A DNA stretch of 9,271 nt from Sulfurimonas sp. Lineage in GTDB: Bacteria; Campylobacterota; Campylobacteria; Campylobacterales; Sulfurimonadaceae. The notes under the pieces are model-generated. The model was not told the origin of the DNA. It made no database searches and saw only the letters and a list, made by a program, of their open reading frames with translations. Of the stretch, positions 7,792 to 9,271 are shown in pieces (the first letter of the stretch is position 1; the number at the start of each line of letters is the position of its first letter). Both the position numbers and the translations under genes were made by a program. The DNA is taken from positions 1 to 9,271 of the forward strand of contig JALSMC010000248.1 in assembly GCA_026987995.1 (NCBI GenBank), written 5' to 3'.

Positions 7792-8130
7792 ATGCAAATA
7801 CGAGAGATGAATTTAAAAGAGTTAGATGTAGTGTATGAAGTTTTATCGCAACTTCGAGATGACTTGAGCTTTAAAGAATTTGATGATTTAGTGTATGATA
7901 TGCGACACATGGACTATAAAATGATAGGACTATTTGAAAAAGATAAACTCATAACTTATGCAGGAGTTGCTGTACAGACGAACTTTTACGATAAACGCCA
8001 TCTTTTTGTATTTGACTTTGTAACAGATGTCCCTTACCGTTCAAAAGGCTTTGCTAAAGAGATGGTGGACTACTTAAAGTATTATGCTAAAACTGCTATG
8101 TGTGAAAAAGTAGTATATGCTAACTCTTAG
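7792..8130 (+). CDS. GNAT-family acetyltransferase, C-terminally truncated, probable pseudogene
   Basis: The 112-residue protein begins like a normal GNAT enzyme. It has the N-terminal strand and helix (MQIREMNLKELDVVYEVL), the beta strands GLFEKDKLITYAGVAV and HLFVFDFVTDV, and the acetyl-CoA-binding motif A, PYRSKGFA (81-88), followed by its helix. Full-length relatives run to about 145-160 residues; this one stops at VVYANS, just where the conserved C-terminal motif B strand and helix should follow. In another frame the bases straight after the stop (8131-8150) read GIEIQQT, a plausible continuation of that motif, which suggests a frameshift followed by loss of the end. A palindrome occupies the place of the missing part. 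The substrate is unknown. The ATG at 7792 has AAGGA about ten bases upstream. It may be expressed but is unlikely to fold as a full enzyme. Confidence 0.75.
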   Translation: MQIREMNLKELDVVYEVLSQLRDDLSFKEFDDLVYDMRHMDYKMIGLFEKDKLITYAGVAVQTNFYDKRHLFVFDFVTDVPYRSKGFAKEMVDYLKYYAKTAMCEKVVYANS

Positions 8131-8152
8131 GAATCGAAATTCAACAAACCAT

Positions 8153-8267
8153 AAAACTTAGTGTGCTCTTTATAGCCCTAGTCAAACTATTTTAATTGTT
8201 GCGTAGCTAAGGCTATGCTCCTCATAAAATAGTTTGACTAGAACTAAAATAGCATCCACTAATTTTT
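8153..8267. repeat. Nested 115-bp palindrome between convergent genes, possible bidirectional terminator
   Basis: The core arms CTAGTCAAACTATTTTA (8178-8194) and its exact reverse complement (8225-8241) enclose 30 bases, which hold a second hairpin of GCGTAGC (8201-8207) and GCTATGC (8212-8218) with one G-T wobble. Outside the core the pairing continues imperfectly: TTAGTGTGCT (8158-8167) against AGCATCCACTAA (8251-8262) with a two-base bulge, then AAAA (8153-8156) against TTTT (8264-8267). Transcripts from either side would leave a U-rich run at the base, so it may terminate both the GNAT and the YchJ-like genes; the TTTT side overlaps the YchJ-like stop codon. Its length and nested build are greater than a normal terminator needs and resemble a REP- or MITE-type element. 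No open reading frame of note lies inside. Confidence 0.85.
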
Positions 8268-8724
8268 ACACTTTATTAAATTTTGATTCCTTAGCACAGC
8301 ACTTTTTATACTTTTTCCCACTTCCACACGGACAGCTTTCATTTCTCTCTACTTTAGAGTTATAAAGTTCACCATCTTTGTACTTCCAAACGCCATCTTC
8401 TAAGACAAAATTACTTTTTTCATGGAGCACTTGAATCTGCTCTTTATCTTTGTAGTATGCTTTAAACTCTACTGTGTCTCCATCAACTTTTAGGACATCG
8501 AGTTTGAGCCAGTCAACTTGAGATGAGAAATCTTCTATGAGTTCTATATCCGCTTCGTACTGGTTCTCTTTAACTGAACTCAGAAGTAGATACCTCGCAT
8601 CTGCATTTACATAAGCGGAGTATCGACTTCGCATCAACTCCTCAGGGGAACTGATAACTCTCACGGCACTTATAATCTCACCACAACACTTTTCATACTC
8701 TTTATCTAAACCACATATACACAT
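8266..8724 (-). CDS. YchJ-like protein with SEC-C motifs at both ends
   Basis: The 152-residue protein has a metal-binding SEC-C motif at each end. The N-terminal one, CIC with KCC (C2, C4, C13, C14), is followed by a YchJ-type NTF2-like middle domain (about 20-125) with SPEELMRSRYSAYV, DWLKLDVLKV, VEFKAYYK and a closing WKYKDGELY. The C-terminal one is CPCGSGKKYKKCC (131-143). This is the UPF0225/YchJ layout. SEC-C motifs bind zinc and in SecA help contact SecB and ribosomes, but the function of YchJ proteins is not established. I chose the ATG at 8724, which has GGA five bases upstream; an ATG at 8730 would add two residues but has no ribosome binding site. The stop codon abuts the large palindrome. 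Confidence 0.92.
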   Translation of the reverse strand: MCICGLDKEYEKCCGEIISAVRVISSPEELMRSRYSAYVNADARYLLLSSVKENQYEADIELIEDFSSQVDWLKLDVLKVDGDTVEFKAYYKDKEQIQVLHEKSNFVLEDGVWKYKDGELYNSKVERNESCPCGSGKKYKKCCAKESKFNKV

Positions 8725-8746
8725 AAGCATCCATTTTTTAGATAGA

Positions 8747-8754
8747 ATTATACT
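8747..8754. promoter_or_regulatory. Overlapping divergent -10 boxes for the YchJ-like and pta genes
   Basis: ATTATACT carries TATAAT on the minus strand (8752-8747) and TATACT on the plus strand (8749-8754). The minus box would start transcription near 8740, about 16 bases before the YchJ-like ATG; the plus box near 8761, about 18 bases before the pta ATG. Both leaders would be short. Because the two boxes share four base pairs, polymerase could not occupy both at once. Confidence 0.5.
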
Positions 8755-8778
8755 AGTTTTAAATAAAGGTTGATGTTA

Positions 8779-9271
8779 ATGAAAATAAAGTCACTGTTTA
8801 TATCAGCTCAAGAGGTTAACTCTGGAATGCTGTTTGTCTCCATGGGAATGATGGAGATACTCAAACGTAACCTAGAACGAGTTGCTTTTTTTCGTCCTAT
8901 CATCTTTAAAGAGTCTGTTGTAGATGGAGATATAGAGTTTATACGCGAACGCTATAACCTTTGCATAGACTACGAAGATGCATATGGTTTTGATGTGGCA
9001 TATGTAGAAGATATGATTTCAAAAAATAAAACAAATGAACTCATTAACCAACTCCTCCATAAGTTTAAAAAACTAGAAGCAGAGTATGACTTTGTTTTAT
9101 GTGAGGGGATTCGGAGCTCTTTTTTAAATGCCAATATTAATTTTGATGTAAATATGAAAATAGCACAAAACTTTGGGGCTTCGTACATAAACATCATAAA
9201 TGGTAAAGACTCTAGCCCAAAAGAGATTTATGAATCAGTTTTAATAGAGAATAAAACACTTATATCTTCAG
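8779..9271 (+). CDS. pta: Phosphate acetyltransferase, N-terminal BioD-like module, 3' partial
   Basis: The 164 visible residues match the N-terminal P-loop-like (BioD-like) module of long, about 700-residue, Pta enzymes. They include KSLFISAQEVNSGMLFVSMG (a dethiobiotin-synthetase-like loop without the lysine-threonine of a true Walker A), RVAFFRPII (34-42), YEDAYGF (65-71) and YDFVLCEG (103-110). The catalytic C-terminal domain, which interconverts acetyl-CoA and acetyl phosphate, lies beyond the window edge, as ackA often does in such loci. The N-terminal module is regulatory and structural in other long Pta proteins. Start choice: the ATG at 8779 has AGG nine bases upstream, while the ATG at 8773, two codons earlier, is only three bases from it and is less likely. 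No break is seen up to the window end. Confidence 0.9.
   Translation, partial: MKIKSLFISAQEVNSGMLFVSMGMMEILKRNLERVAFFRPIIFKESVVDGDIEFIRERYNLCIDYEDAYGFDVAYVEDMISKNKTNELINQLLHKFKKLEAEYDFVLCEGIRSSFLNANINFDVNMKIAQNFGASYINIINGKDSSPKEIYESVLIENKTLISS

Noticed and set aside
8195..8224. The nested hairpin core as an integron attC site
   Set aside because: The imperfect inner stem recalls attC folding, but the conserved RYYYAAC/GTTRRRY core-site pair is not present and there is no integrase or cassette array.
8970..9197. Minus-strand open frame opposite the pta start
   Set aside because: It is antisense to a well-supported Pta N-terminal module and shows no family resemblance.

Overview
The window is AT-rich chromosomal DNA that looks like a Campylobacterota (epsilonproteobacterial) genome of the Sulfurimonas/Sulfuricurvum/Arcobacter type. 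This is inferred from the low-GC codon use, the mix of genes (YbiT-like ABC-F, DUF5718, DUF1653, a bacterial SUI1 protein, a long two-module Pta) and TATAAT-type -10 boxes without recognisable -35 boxes. Nothing in the sequence fixes genus or species.

Layout. (1) Positions 2-940, plus strand: the 3' part of a membrane-bound diguanylate cyclase whose start lies left of the window. Its stop codon overlaps the stop of the convergent gene by 4 bp. (2) Positions 937-3961, minus strand, read right to left: a compact run of four genes, namely a YbiT-type ABC-F ATPase, a DUF5718 protein, a DUF1653 protein and a SUI1/eIF1-like protein. Spacings are 6 bp, 0 bp and an 8-bp overlap, so this is very likely one operon, with a good TATAAT box just upstream of the ABC-F gene. 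Two of the four products belong to ribosome-associated families. (3) Positions 4039-6309, minus: a dCache methyl-accepting chemotaxis protein. (4) Positions 6361-7641, minus: type II citrate synthase (gltA). (5) Positions 7642-8265: a disturbed stretch. A GNAT acetyltransferase gene that has lost its C-terminal end sits between two long inverted repeats. One is a perfect 24-bp-arm palindrome in the divergent gltA/GNAT promoter region. The other is a nested palindrome of about 115 bp between the convergent GNAT and YchJ-like genes. (6) Positions 8266-8724, minus: a YchJ-like protein with a SEC-C metal-binding motif at each end. (7) Positions 8779-9271, plus: the N-terminal BioD-like module of phosphate acetyltransferase, running off the right edge. 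It is divergent from the YchJ-like gene and the two share overlapping -10 boxes.

How the genes fit together: gltA and pta both act on acetyl-CoA (entry to the TCA cycle, and interconversion with acetyl phosphate), but they are not in one transcription unit here. The diguanylate cyclase and the chemoreceptor are ordinary signalling genes. I see no tRNA, rRNA, CRISPR array, transposase, phage gene or toxin-antitoxin pair, and no clear undescribed multi-gene system. The signals most worth a second look are the two palindromes around the eroded GNAT gene, the resemblance of DUF5718 to the fumarylacetoacetate hydrolase fold, and an in-frame 18-bp tandem duplication in the second membrane helix of the chemoreceptor.
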